Shown here piece after piece: positions 1 through 11,629 of a stretch of 64,000 nt of DNA. The position numbers and the translations under genes are program-made. The DNA lies in assembly GCA_018894105.1 (NCBI GenBank), contig CM032121.1, positions 19,874,730 through 19,938,729 on the forward strand. The letters are read 5' to 3'. The notes beneath the pieces are model-generated. The model was not told the origin of the DNA and did not search any database. It worked only from the letters and a program-made list of their open reading frames with translations. The first letter of the stretch is position 1; each line of letters begins with the position of its first letter. Origin of the DNA: Jacaranda mimosifolia (Eukaryota > Streptophyta > Magnoliopsida > Lamiales > Bignoniaceae).

Positions 1-1644
1 AAAAGGTAAACGTACTTGTACCTCTCATCCTATCTCTAATTTTGTTTCTTATACCTATTTATCACCCTCGTTCTCTTCCTTTATCTCCACTGTCGACTCT
101 ATTACTCTACCTAAGACACTTGATGAAACTTTTTCCCATCCTGGTTGGAAAGCTGCAATAGATGAAGAGATATCTGCCTTACATCATAATGGTACTTGGG
201 AACTTGTTCTTCTTCCTTCAGGTAAATCTGTTGTTGGTTGCAAATAGATGTATGCTATCAAAGTTCACCCTTATGGCTCTCTTGATCGGCTTAAAGCTCG
301 TCCTGTGGCCAAGGGATACACACAAGTCTATAGTGTAGATTATGCTGACACATTTTCTTCAGTTTTAAAAATTACTTCTGTCCGTTTGCTCATTTCTTTG
401 GCTGCCTCCTTCTCTTGGCAACTCCACCAATTGAACGTAAAAAAAGCCTTCATAGTGACCTTATTGAAGAGGCATATATGGAGCAACCTCCTGGGTATGT
501 TGCTCAAGGGAAGTCTCAACTAGTGTGTCGTCTTCAAAAATTATTTTATAGCCTAAAACAGACTCCTCGTGCATGGTTTGGGTGATTCACTCAAGCTGTT
601 ATTACTTTTGGCATGAAACAATGTCCTATCGATCACTCCGTCTTCCATACACGTACATCAATTGGTATAATCATTTTGATTGTATGTGTTGATGATATTG
701 TTATCACTGGGGATGACAATACTAGAAAACAAAAGTTGAAGGCATTTTTGCAGTCTCAATTCCAAACTAAAGATATGGGGCAGTTGAAATACTTCTTAGG
801 TATTGAAGTTGCTAGATCATGAATGGTATTGTTCCTTCCCAGCGCAAGAGCACACTTGATTTGTTAGCAAATACTGGCATGTTAAGGACCAAACCAGTGG
901 ATTCCCCTATGGAGGCCAATGTCAAGCTTTCCGACACTCAAAGAGAATTATTGACTAATCTGGAATGATTTCGAAGATTAGTTGGGAAGTTAAACTATTT
1001 GACTGTTACTCGACCAGATATACCATTTGCTTGCAATTAATGTTGTTAGTTAATTCCTTAATTCTCCTCAAACCAGTCACTAGGATGCACTCATGAGAAT
1101 ATTGAGATACTTGAAAAAGTCACCGAGCAGGGCATTGTTGTACAAAAATCATGGCCATCTCAACGTTGTAGGATACACTAATGCAGACTATGCTGGATCC
1201 TCATCTAATAGAAGATCTACATCAGGGTATTGTGTTTTCACTGGAGGTAATTTAATCTCATGGAAAAGTAAGAAGCAAAGTGTGGTATCACGATCAAGTG
1301 CTGAAGCAGAATACCAGGCCATGGCATATACTACTTGTAAATTAGTTTGATTGAAACATATTTTTGAAGAACTTGGGTTTGCACGAACCCAACCTATGCA
1401 ACTGGTATGTGACAACCATGTTGCAATTCATATAGTAAACAATCCAGTATTCCATGAGCGAACGAAGCATATCGAAGTGGATTGTCACTTTGTACGAGAG
1501 AAAGTATTGCATAACATCATCAATACCTCACATGTACAGTCTAATGATCAATTAGCTGATTTATTTACTAAAGCACTAAATGGGCCTCAAATGAAATATC
1601 TTTGTAACAAGCTTGGAGCATATGATATATTTTCTCTAGCTTGA
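1..1644 (+). pseudogene. Ty1/copia pol fragment: RT and RNase H (copia A)
   Basis: Broken reverse transcriptase and RNase H of a Ty1/copia retrotransposon; the 5' part lies outside the window. The RT entry region (about 130-520) reads as conserved copia RT but with a stop at 246-248 and a frame change near 470. The 613-822 segment carries the catalytic motif as CVDDIVITG (usual YVDD) followed by KYFLGIEV. At 1093-1350 the RNase H start shows ADYAG, STSGYCVF and SRSSAEAEYQAMA; at 1351-1644 its end shows CDNHVAIHI, ERTKHIEVDCHFVRE and LADLFTKAL. A polypurine tract follows directly. Stops and frameshifts rule out an active copy. The family call is secure; the lineage is not determined. Confidence 0.88.
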
Positions 1645-1810
1645 GGGGGAGTGTGGAAAATGTGATACACATGTGGTAAATATTAGTGGTGTGTGTTGAG
1701 TGTTATTTTAAGTATAGATATACTTACCATGTATTGTAATTTGTGAACAATATAAATATTACCTCCTTGTCAGTCATATAATTAGACTGATACAATTATG
1801 CAATTCTTCA
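1643..1810 (+). mobile_element. Polypurine tract and short 3' LTR of copia A
   Basis: The RNase H stop is followed at once by the purine tract TTGAGGGGGA (1641-1650), the normal second-strand priming site. The LTR is called from TG at 1652 (TGTGGAAAATG) to CA at 1810 (CAATTCTTCA), about 159 bp. No second LTR is in the window, so the 3' boundary rests only on the TG...CA rule and on gag-like sequence of another copia starting soon after. Confidence 0.45.
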
Positions 1811-1827
1811 ATGTGCATAACATAATT

Positions 1828-2720
1828 CACAAATACCACTGGTTATTCGTCCAACAACTTCGTGTCTAACCTTCCCACTTATCGGACAGCTACTGTAAAT
1901 TAATATATAACACCAGGTCAACCACCAAATCAGATTTCATAATGCAGAGGTTGTGGGCGTCTTGGTGGTTCCCAACCAGAGTGTCAGTTGTGCAGCCAGA
2001 TGTGCTACATGGTTTATTATTGCTATTATCGGTTTTGCTAATCATACTCAGGGATAGCTGCTGGTGCCACACCTCCACCTGTTAATGGCAATTACTCGGC
2101 TAATAGTAGTACTTATGGTCCCAATTTTCAACAAAATTTTCAGTCCACTTTCAGTGGTATTCCCACATACCATCAGCAGCAACCTTCTAATAATTTTGGC
2201 TCTTCTAAAGCTGAATATACTGGTGCTCAGCTGAATAGTCCAAAAGCCAATTCAAGCAATCAAGCTATTGTTGCACCACAACAATTGGTTGTAGCTTCTT
2301 CACATCATTCCAAGGCAAATGGCATGGTTGCAACCCCAAAATAGTAGCTAACAGCTCCGGGTATTCTGATTCTGGAACCACCAACCAATTGACCAACGAT
2401 ACGTCCAATCTATCAAGCTCCTCCGTCTACATAGGTTTAGGTGAAATTTTAGTAGGAAATGGTTACAGCTTGCCTATATCTAATGCTAGTCAGTTGGCTT
2501 TGCTTACACGGACAAAATCTGGGCGCTTCACAATCTTCATGTTCCTTGAATGACAAACAACCTATTGTCAGTATATCAGTTTACTATAAACAATTGGGTT
2601 GTATTTGAATTTTATCCTACACACTGTTAACGATCTGGCTTCAGAGCGAACACTCCTTCAAGGACCTAAAAGTAGAGGGCTCTACAAGCTTCAAATAGCT
2701 AAGGATGAGAACACCTACTG
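1828..2720 (+). pseudogene. Copia gag zinc knuckle and protease remnant (copia B, 5' part)
   Basis: Degenerate C-terminal gag and start of pol of a second copia. A CCHC-like stretch reads CQLC...CYYRF (about 1979-2040), the usual CQLCxKxGH...CYxRF knuckle with its middle damaged. A Q/N/S/P-rich linker follows, then the aspartic-protease motif DSGTTN (2368-2385) with NDTSNL and VGNG downstream. The segment ending near 2690 reads SERTLLQGP and GLYKL, the usual lead into the GAG-pre-integrase domain. The next domain of the same type appears at 5262, beyond a minus-strand solo LTR, so 1828-2720 and 5262-15128 probably form one element. Frameshifts are frequent. Confidence 0.7.
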
Positions 2721-3129
2721 CTAGAGGGTTGGCTGTTGGTTTTGCTTAGAAGCCTCCTCGTCACGTTGCTGGGAGGTCTAGAACTTTTCAGGATATAACA
2801 TCAATTAGAGAATGTATCAAATATACAGGGGATGGCCGCATTTGCTCTTTTCTTCAAACACATTCATAAACTAAGAATCACTAAATTTCGAATCTCATTG
2901 GACTCGAAATGCTAACTAAGGGATCTTCATGCCCTTTAATTTAGATTTCATGGGGAAGCCAATTTTACCTTTTAACTTCCAATTGATGAGGGTGTAAATC
3001 AAGCGGGTTCCAAAACCCACTCTTGAACTCTTGATGATTTCCTCACAAACGGGTTACCAAGCGTGATTCCTCAAAATGATGATGGAAGACTTTCTTCCTT
3101 GCTCCCATACACTAAAAACCCAAATATTT
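2721..3129. other. Unassigned sequence between copia B protease and the solo LTR
   Basis: No reading frame, structural RNA or repeat was recognised. By position it should be decayed copia B between protease and GAG-pre-integrase, or a leftover of the element that donated the solo LTR. No primer-binding site could be read. Confidence 0.3.
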
Positions 3130-5261
3130 TCCCTCTACAAGTCAACACACTTGATGTTCCGCGGATATGGATTCAAGGATCTTTCTTGAATTTGTTTGAG
3201 TGATAATTACTGTTGCAGGTTTCTACTTTGAGAACGTGCTTGCTTCGAGAGAGTGCTCGAGTAATTAAAGATGTTATTCCATGACTTTTTTGACTATGAA
3301 TGCGGATTTTATAAATAATTGAACTTTCGATGGCCTGGCTAATTCAGTGGCTCATATTACTACTACATGTTTTTTTACTGTAGTAATATTACCTGTGTCC
3401 GTAGGGCATATGTCGGGTATACCAATAATCAAGCTCATACAAGGTCTATCTCCACTGTTAGATAAGTGACGTACCTGTAAAATATGTAGGGAAAGGAAAA
3501 GAAGAGAAAAGTGTTGAGCTTTGTAATCAAAGAAAGCAACCAAAATGCTTCTTAAAAATAAAGCATATGAAGCAAGAGAATGCGCAAGCAAGGAGGCTAT
3601 TAAGTGTCTATATTTACATATAGAGTGCCAGTATGATGTGTTTAGATATAGATGTATCTAATAATATTCCCCAACTAAAATCCCATTAATTTGGGTAAGG
3701 GAATATGGTATATATACAATCTATATATATTCACTTCATAACTTCCACACGTAGGGACACTTTCCTTAATTACATTTTTCCAAGTGTTGTGATCAAGTGT
3801 TTTTCCAATACACTTGATTAATGCTACCTAGTGGCATTTTTGGTCTTGAATTAAAATTCAACTATAATGCAAGTGGCCAATTAACTCAAACATTTTGACA
3901 AAGTGGACCAATATCAAAATTAATTAATCTCTACTAATTAATTATCTCTCTAAGGCCCAACCCAATTAAATAAATATTTACTTACCTATATTAATTTAAC
4001 TCCTTAAATTAATTAAACCAAGAATTAATGACTCCAATTAATTAATTCCTACATACCTTGTGAGTTCTTGAGCAATTGTGCGATATCCCTTAGGTTCACC
4101 AATCAATTACCAATCCGCCCGCAACATCTTGAAATTTAATTTATGAATGATTAACTCATTTAATATTCCAATTTATTAAACTCCTTTTATTAACCACTCT
4201 AAAATAATCTCCGCTAATGTAAGAGTATCCAATCTTCATAGTTATTAAGTGGCCAATTGGCTTAGGAGCTTTGCCCTTACACAGGTATATGTGATGTTCG
4301 GGATTAATCCTAAAGAATCCACGTTGTGCGCACCCATGTAAATATATATATATATATATATTAAAAAAAATAGAAAAAAAAATCTTCACAACTAATGTGT
4401 AGTAAAGTCTATGAAGTCCAATCAACGGGTGAATTATGTGAATCTTTTCACTTATGAGTCCTTTGCAAATATGATCATTTCATCTTCTATCTCCCAATTG
4501 AGGCCTAGGACAAGGAAGTTTATTGATTTTTTAATAACCTCAATAACTATATACATTCCTAATGACTAGTTTGAGTGACCTCAACATTGAAAACTCTTTC
4601 CAAACTGTCACACCATCTTGTACAAGAGTTTTTGGAACTAAACATCAGAGAAAACATGAAAGGTCAACAATACAACCTTTACTAGTTTTCACAAACCTCC
4701 GCACATAAATAATCTATACCCAACGCAAACCCTATGCGGCCTATTATGTAATCAAGATAGGCATCAAAGCATAAGCAGGAATGCATAAAGTTACTATAGA
4801 ACTTCAAATCTGAGGACTAGTGTACACCATCATAAGTATGAGAATATCTATTATCGATGTGCCACTATATCTTCCTCACGAAATTCTCGAGGCAGAGCCA
4901 TTTATTTAAATTGTTCTCAAACAGGCACTAATTGCCACCGATTATTGCCCATGAAAAGAGGCATCCTCTAATTCTTAGAGCATGCTACCGATGCCCTATC
5001 TCAAAAGATTATATGACTTTCAATAATTTAATATCAAAATTATAAAGACAATAAGACATGTTTTATGATCGCCATCATATACATGACCATATCTTGTAAT
5101 TATACATGATTTAAGGATTTCAATCAAATACATTGTATAAGTGACTACATAAAACATATAAGATGAATATGACCAATAAAAGAATATTAATCGAATAATA
5201 ATGTGTATACAAGAGCAGTTTACATGCCTATCTTATTGGTTATGTGAGCACTATGCTAGCA
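3130..5261 (-). mobile_element. Solo LTR of the 2.2-kb LTR copia family, minus strand
   Basis: Read on the minus strand this matches, in order, the LTRs found on the plus strand at 40605-42836, 48076-50289, 56031-58248 and 58879-61104. Shared blocks include a start like TGCTAGCATAGTGCTCAC (other copies TGTTGGAATAGTGCC), GGCATGTAAACTG, GTGTGACAGTTTGGAAAGAG (near 4590-4614), CAATTGGGAGATAG, a run of AATTAATTTAAGGAGTTAA units, and a TATA-like stretch at about 3718-3735. A segment at 3167-3184 matches the CCTTGGATTCATATG block near the LTR end. Length (about 2.1 kb) fits the family. It is clearly more diverged than the other copies. The 3130 boundary is approximate. Confidence 0.7.
4340..4362. 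repeat. (AT)n microsatellite in the solo LTR
   Basis: Uninterrupted AT dinucleotides followed by an A-rich run. Confidence 0.85.
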
Positions 5262-5458
5262 ACCCTTTTTCAAATTTGTCTTGAAGACTAAGAGGATGTA
5301 ATTGTTTTGCTTTAGAACAATAAAAATTTACCCTTTTGTGTTGCTTTTTAAGTAGGAAAGAGCAATAAGCTGCCTTTTTGAGATTTTGACCTATTTATAT
5401 TGCTCCACTTTAGCTGGTTGAAATATATATTTAGGGTTAAACTTCAATTCATTCAAGT
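5262..5458 (+). pseudogene. Copia B integrase N-terminus
   Basis: Remnant of the GAG-pre-integrase/integrase N-terminal zinc region. A frame near 5339-5380 reads VGKSNKLPF, a very common copia motif after the zinc-binding cysteines. Next comes a damaged match to PLELVHSDIWGP, then TSIHSSGL immediately before the hAT insertion point. The next residues, RYYV and FIDAY, are found only after that element, from 9216, so the hAT split one integrase. Confidence 0.65.
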
Positions 5459-5503
5459 GGACTTAGATCAGCTTTGTCAAAAGCACATGTCCTACTATAG
5501 CGC

Positions 5504-5535
5504 AGCGCGACGCGAAGCGTACTTCGCGTCGCGCT
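5504..5535. repeat. Perfect 14-bp-stem palindrome in the hAT left subterminal region
   Basis: AGCGCGACGCGAAG, a CGTA loop, then CTTCGCGTCGCGCT. hAT subterminal regions usually hold transposase-binding repeats; that role is inferred here. Confidence 0.8.
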
Positions 5536-6305
5536 GTGCTATGGGTGCTATCACGCTGTAGCTCAGCTCATTGAAGCGTGTGCTATGCTGAAGTTGTGCT
5601 TTCTTTAAAAAAAAAGAGAGGAATGAAACACGATTTAAGGAATTGGGGTTTTAGAAGGAAAAGAAGGGATAAAATGCAATTGCCCGACGTCAAACTCCAA
5701 AACATTCTGCCTATCTCTCCTGCATGAAAAAACTTTTACCCTTTCCCATGAAAGAAACATTCTGCCCTTCTCGGTTCCCGCCAGCAACAGTAACCAGACA
5801 GATTCTTCTCCAGCTGCTTCTCCAGCGTCCTCATTAGGTAATTCTCTTCTTTTGACATTTTTTTTCCCCTTTTCTTTCATTTCTCTTATCAGCTTCTCCC
5901 AAGTCCCAAGTTCCTTTATTTTGTTCTTTTTTCTTTTCATGTCCCCTTTTATTCTCTAATTTTGATGTTAAAAATGGGCAAAAACATATTCCTAGATGCT
6001 GGGCTGGGCAGAAATATATGTTAGGGCTTAGGGCTAACATTTTTTATTTTTCTTCTATCATTTTATTTTATTGTTCTTTTCATTATTTCATTTTACTATT
6101 AAAAATGTGATTGTTAACTTATGGGAAAAAATGTTTTAGGGCTTCAAAATAAATTTTTGATTTCCGTAATTTATTAGATATTTAGATTGTTCAAGTGCTA
6201 AGAGCTAACAATCTTTTTTGTTAATTATTGTGTTTAAATGTTGAATTTTAATTATTGTGTCCAAATATTGAATTTAGTTTATTTTTTGTTTTCCAATAAG
6301 AAAAA

Positions 6306-8869
6306 ATGGAGAATTCTGAGGCTTCAGATAGAACTAGGAAGGATCTCGGGTGGAATCATGGAATATTGGGGAATCCAAATAAAACCAGTGATGGGATTAA
6401 ACGCAATTACTGCTCTAAGATCACCAAATGAGGAATTTCTCGACTTAAATAACATCTTATTGAGGGATTCAGAAATGCAACAACTTGTAAACAAGTTCCT
6501 GAATTTGTGAAGATCGAATTGAGAGAGATTATGGAAGCAAAGAAACAAGCAAAAGGAGTGGTAGATTCAATTCCTCACTTTGATGATATTGATGATGTAG
6601 AATATGAAGAAGAGCATGAACAATTATGAGGGAAGAGACCTATATCTACCTCAAACTCCTCAGTTCAATCAACAGGCCAACAACCAAAAAAATCCAAAAA
6701 AATGGTACCAATCAATTCGTATTTCAAGAAGGATGCTGAAGCATCAAGGTGAGGTAAAAGCATAGTATGTCAATACTCAAAGGAGATTGCATGATGATGC
6801 GGTCCAAAAATTTACCAAGTGGATGTATGATGCCAGGATACCATTCAATGCGCTTAAATATAACAGGTTTGGGCCTATGATTCAAGCAATTGGGCAATAT
6901 GGTGCAGACATGAAACCTCCAACATATCATGAGATGAGGGTGACAAGTTTAAAGAAGGAGGTGGAACATACTAAAATGCTTTTGAAAGGGCATGAGAAAG
7001 ACAAGGAAATATCTGGTTGTAGTCTCATGGCAGACAAATGGAGAGAGAAAAAAGGAAGATCACTTATCAATTTTTTGGTGAATACTCCTAAAGGAAGCAT
7101 GTTCTTAGAGTCAATTGATGCATCAAACTACTCTCATATAGCTAAAAAAATGTTCGAGCTATTTGACAGACTTGTACAAACGCGTTGGAGAAAAAAATGT
7201 TGTGCAAGTTGTCACCGATAGTACAAGTTCGAACGTTGCAACCGGAAAGATGTTGATGGAGAAATATCAACACTTGTATTAGTCCCCATGTGCAGCACAT
7301 TGTTTGGATTTAATGTTTGAAGATATTTCAAAATGCCAGAATTGAAGAGGACACTTTAACGGGCAATAAGTGTCAGTGGTTACATCTATAATAGAACTCA
7401 AGTCTTGAACATGATGAGAGAGTTCACCGGTCATGATTCAACCAACAAAAACTCGCTTTGCCACCACTTTTTTGACATTGAGGAGCTTCCATAAGCACAA
7501 GTTGAGTTTGAAAAAGATGTTCACTTTTGAAGAGTGGAACAAAAGCAAGTTTGCAGAGGTGCAAGGAGGTAAACAAGTGCAAAGAATTATATTAACACCT
7601 TTTTTTTGGAACACCATTGTTTATTGCATGAAATTTGGTGGGCCCTTGATTGAGGTCCTTTGATTGGTAGATGGTGAGAAGAAGTCTCCCATGGACTATA
7701 TTTATGAAGCGATGGATAAATGTAAGGAGAAAATTGAAATTGTTTTTGAGAAGAATGAGACAAGATATAAAGAAGTTTTTGATATTATTGACAAAAGGTG
7801 GAATTGTCAGCTCCATCAGCCTTTGCATGCAACCGGCCATTATTTGAACCCCTAATTTTTCTATATCAATCCAAACATATAACAAGATGCAGAAGTTATG
7901 TTTGGTTTATATGATTGCATAGAACGGTTGGCGCTAGAAATTTCAGTGTAAGATGAAATTAAAAAGGAGCTACCAATATACAAGAGAACTAAAGGTAATT
8001 GTCGATCTGCTAGTGCTACAGCAAAAAGGCAAAGAACACTACTAGTACCAGGTAAACAGTTATTTTATGTAATTATCTTATTATGTTAATGACTTAAACT
8101 TTATACTATCACTTATTATTACACAAAAAATATTAACTTTCTTATAATTTCTTGTTTATTGTTAATTGATAGCTGAATGGTGGTCTTCCTTTGGAGCCTC
8201 AACGCCAAATCTGCAGAAGTTGGCCATAAAAATTCTAAGCCTTACTTGTAGCTCTTCCGGTTGTGAAAGAAATTGGAGTGTTTTTGAGCATGTAAGTAAT
8301 TTTTGACTAAGTTATGCATTTATAAGTTATTAATGTTGTGTTACTAATTATTAATTATATTAACTTATTATTCTACAGCTTCATTCAAAAAAAAAGAAAT
8401 CGGTTGGAGCAACAATGCTTAAATGACTTGGTGTTTGTCAAGTATAATAGAGCTTTGTTGTAGAGATTTGACAATCGTTTATTTTGGAGAGTCATACGGT
8501 AGATGAAAGCAATGAATGGTTGGTGGGAAGAATGCGAGAGGAAGATGAGGATAAATTTATGTTTGGTGATGAAAATTTGACTTGGCGTGATGTTGCTGAT
8601 GCTATGGGAGTTGATGAAGATGCATACAGTTTTAGATCTCGAAATTCTCGCTCTGCGGTTTCAAGTTCATCAAAAAGAAATAGAGATGGGTCATCGACTT
8701 CCAAAGCAATACCAAAAAAAAAACATCAAGTTCATTTACATCCAAGGTGCCACAAAATGAAAAAGAGGAATTTGATTTCAATTTAAGTGATATGAAGGAG
8801 GAAGAAGAGAGGGATAATGAATATTATAGATCTCCCTTTGGCGATGAGGATGATGATATATTTGAATGA
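6306..8869 (+). pseudogene. hAT transposase, decayed, with introns
   Basis: Transposase of the surrounding hAT element. From ATG 6306 an N-terminal BED-type zinc finger is visible (KDLGWNHG, then RNYCSKITK and SRLK) with in-frame stops. An acidic stretch follows (DDIDDVEYEEEHEQ). At 6787-7221 is the DUF659 region (CSLMADKWREKKGRSLINF, NTPKGSMFLESIDASNYS). The core (TDSTSSNVATGK, CAAHCLDLMFEDI) is frame-shifted. The hATC dimerisation domain at 8172-8290 reads WWSSFG, LQKLAIKILSLTCSSSGCE and RNWSVFEH; after a GTAAGT...ACAG intron (8291-8378) it continues as NRLEQQ in another frame. A further intron is likely at 8053-8172. The tail at 8484-8860 is acidic and serine-rich and ends in DDDIFE. Stops and frameshifts make it inactive. 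Confidence 0.85.
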
Positions 8870-9207
8870 TGATGAATAGAGTTGGGAAAATTTGAAGTTT
8901 AAAACTTTGGAAGAATTAGAAACTTTGGTTGCTTATTTTTTAATTTGTTTGCTTATTGTGCATTTGTTTCATTTTGACTGATATTTTTGTATGAACTTGT
9001 TTGATATATATTTACTTGTTGCACAAATTTAGGAATTATCATTATTCTTGTAATAATTTGGTTGTTTATTCTTTATAATATGTGAAATATATTGGCATTT
9101 TAGGTGCATAGTAAAAATATATATATATGTAGTGTGCTTTATTTCGATAAAGCGCGTGGTGCGCTATAGCTCCAGGGCACCTTTGCACGTAGCGCTCCTG
9201 ACAACTA

Positions 9208-9490
9208 GGACTTAGATATTATGTCAGCTTTTATAGATGCTTATTGAAGGTATTCCTAGATCTTTTTTCTTGCAAGGAAGTCTAAACGCATACACAAGAT
9301 TATCGCTTTTTATAAATTTGCTGAGAGACAACTTGGATGTTAAATGAAAGATATACAAACTGGGGGGAGTGCTTCGAACTCTTGCTCCATATCTTGCTTT
9401 CATGGTATCAAGCATCGAATAGCATTTCCATATACTTCTGTGCAAAATAAGGCTCCTTGAATCCCAACACATAGTCTCACTTGGTCTCAC
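9208..9490 (+). pseudogene. Copia B integrase core, first part
   Basis: Continues the integrase broken by the hAT element. Frames give YYVSAFIDAY, IFFLARKSK, FYKFAERQLG and KDIQTGG, and then HGIKHRIAFPYTSVQN just before the next insertion at 9491. The order matches copia integrase catalytic cores. Stops are present, and the second catalytic aspartate area is damaged. Confidence 0.75.
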
Positions 9491-10287
9491 CATAGTTATT
9501 AAAGGCGAGAGGCCCATTTTTTAGGCGAGGCGAGAGGCGAGCGAGGTGACAATTTAAAAAACATATATATAAAAATATATATAGTGTGAAAATTCCAAAA
9601 AACATGTTTTAGATGACAAAATATATGGACATATAAATAATGTTAAAAAAATCTAAGTTCACACTTCAAAAGTTCATTCATAACTCTTAAAAATACTAAT
9701 ATATAGTCAATTAACAATAAATAATCATATATCATCCTCATCCCCACTCAAATCTAATGCAAACAGTAAAAAAAATAAAAAATAAACAAAATAATTACAA
9801 AAAATATACTTAAAACAGTAAATAAATAAAAATAAACAAAATAATTACAGAAAGTAGTAAATAATGATTTAAAATAAGTTAACTGGAATTAAAAACCTAA
9901 AATCTTACATTTTCTACATAAAACAGAAAATAGAGGGAAAAAAATGTACCAGGATCGGCTGCTGCCATCGACTGGCAGCAGCAGCAGAATGGATGGGGTC
10001 TGGGCAGCCGATTGGGAGTTGTGCGCAAATGGGTCCACTTCGTTTTATTTTATTAGTTTAGTCAAGGTTTTTGTTTTTAATTTAAGAAATTTTCCTTTTT
10101 TTTTTAAAAAAAGCCCACATTCAATGAGGCCACCTCACTGAACAGGAGAGGCATAGCAAGACACCCGCCCAGGGGCACCTTGCTGCTGGCGCCTTGCCCA
10201 GCAACAGCAAGGCGCCGAGGCTGCGCCTGGCTCACTTGGTCGCCTCAAGCAAGCCAGGCGCATGCCTTTGATAACAATGGGTTTCAC
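9483..10287. mobile_element. Non-autonomous hAT element (9491-10279) with 8-bp TSD
   Basis: No coding capacity. Flanked by GGTCTCAC (9483-9490) and GGTTTCAC (10280-10287), a 7/8 match of hAT size. Ends are inverted repeats: CATAGTTATTAAAGGCG on the left and CATTGTTATCAAAGGC on the reverse complement of the right. Subterminal GAGGCGAGGCGAGAGG and GGCGCC-rich tracts frame an AT-rich core. Removing it restores the copia B integrase frame from HRIAFPYTS through GFTLLAQTSMPLRYLTDAF. The TIR resembles that of 14173-14871, so the two belong to related hAT families. Confidence 0.85.
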
Positions 10288-11048
10288 TTTGCTCGCTCAA
10301 ACTTCCATGCCATTAAGATATTTGACAGATGCCTTTTACTCTGCTACCTTCTTAATGAATAAATTACAGACAAAGGTTCTTGAAGGACTGTCACCGCATG
10401 AAAAGCTCTTAAGAAAGAAGCCAAACTACTATTTCTTAAAGGTATCTGGGTGCTTATTCCATCAATTAAGTCCTTTAATAGTCATAAATTAAAATTTTCG
10501 CTCAACACACTGTACTTTTCTTGGGTATAGCTCATCTCATCATGGTTGTAAATGCATGGATGCTGCAACATGTGAAGTTTGATGAGGAATTATTTAATTT
10601 GAAAAGCTTAAGCAACAACTAACTCCTAATATTTTGCATAGACCAGCAATTTTTGCCTTTATTCCTATCATTACTACTCCTATGAAAACAAATTTACTTA
10701 AGCACTTGCTAGTACAAAATATATCTCAAATTGACATGAGCTGCATCACAAAGTAATCATTTCTTAGCTCAAACCCCACCATCTCATAACTCTCCACCGC
10801 TAGACCAATCTCCACCAACTAACCACACTCCTCCGAATGATCATACCTCACCACTTGGTCATTCTCCACTACCTTTTCATTCCCCACTAAGTGACACATC
10901 TCCCTACTCAATGTCACATGGTAACTAGCTGCCCCTGTATTTTTTGTTCCCACACCTCAACTACATATTGCATCATTAATGCCTACTCACCCCATCGTTA
11001 AACCTGCAAAGTCAAGAATGTTTAAACCCAAGGTATTTGTTGACTTAA
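10280..11048 (+). pseudogene. Copia B integrase end and proline-rich linker
   Basis: 10288-10492 reads TLLAQTSMPLRYLTDAFYSA, then KVLEGLSPHEKLLRKKPNY and FLKVSGC; a following frame gives CTFLGYSSSHHG, all standard copia integrase C-terminal motifs. From about 10740 comes the usual Ser/Pro/His-rich linker, then a match to the conserved lead into RT (KSRMFKPKVFVDL, 11011-11049). The copy stops at the next insertion. Confidence 0.8.
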
Positions 11049-11629
11049 ATAGGCCAAGCCTGCTATATAAATGACGAGCTTGAGCCTAGATTATTATATA
11101 TGATAGGGTTTTTTCTAAAGTTAGGCCTAGCGTTTTTAATAAATTCTAAAGCCTTAACCTGGCCTGAAAGCCTACCTAAAAGCCCATTTTCTACTAAAAC
11201 TTCAATTAAGTTTAAACATCATATAAATCTAAATTTTTAATATACTCAAACTTGCAATAGACATTGATAAGAAATAATCAAAATGATAAATACCAAATGC
11301 ATAATTATAAAAGTTCAAATATAAACATAAAATAGTATCATTTCAACAAAAAGCAATACTAAACAACATAATGGATTTCATAAAGGACTAATTAAAGAAA
11401 TCAAATACAATTAGCCATTTAAAATTATATCACTAATATTATACTTTTTATGTGAAAAAGTATAAACGGGCCAGCCTGTTAGGCTTCGCAAGCTTTTAGA
11501 AGAGCTTAAGTTTAGTCTATTTAGTTAAAAAGACCACTTTTTAAGCCTTGACTCGTTTTTTTATTAAGTAGGCTAAGCCAAGTTAGCCTATAGACTCCTG
11601 ACGAATAGCCTGGCCTATTCCCATCCCTA
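11049..11629. mobile_element. hAT-like MITE of the TAGGGATGGGAATAGG family, 5'-trimmed
   Basis: Non-coding insert between the copia B linker and RT. The right end, TATTCCCATCCCTA (to 11629), is the reverse complement of the TAGGGATGGGAATAGG terminus seen at 28048. The left end starts within the same motif (ATAGGCC, 11049), so roughly the first ten bases are missing and no TSD can be read. The interior shares repeated AGGCC/GGCCT and AAAGCCT motifs with the 28048-28734 copy. Confidence 0.65.

Larger units (their letters stand above)
5459..9215 (+). mobile_element. hAT DNA transposon (5467-9207) with 8-bp TSD
   Basis: Class II element of the hAT superfamily inside copia B integrase. GGACTTAG is duplicated exactly at 5459-5466 and 9208-9215, the 8-bp TSD hAT elements make. 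The ends are imperfect inverted repeats: left ATCAGCTTTGTCAAAAGC, right (reverse complement) TAGTTGTCAGGAGCGC. Both subterminal regions are rich in GCGC motifs. It carries a decayed transposase (6306-8869) with BED, DUF659 and hATC parts. A shortened relative with a similar 3' end and clearer CATAGTTGTTAAAAG termini lies at 14173-14871. Confidence 0.85.

Noticed and set aside
1188..1415. Minus-strand frame over copia A RNase H
   Set aside because: It is the antisense shadow of a clear RNase H.
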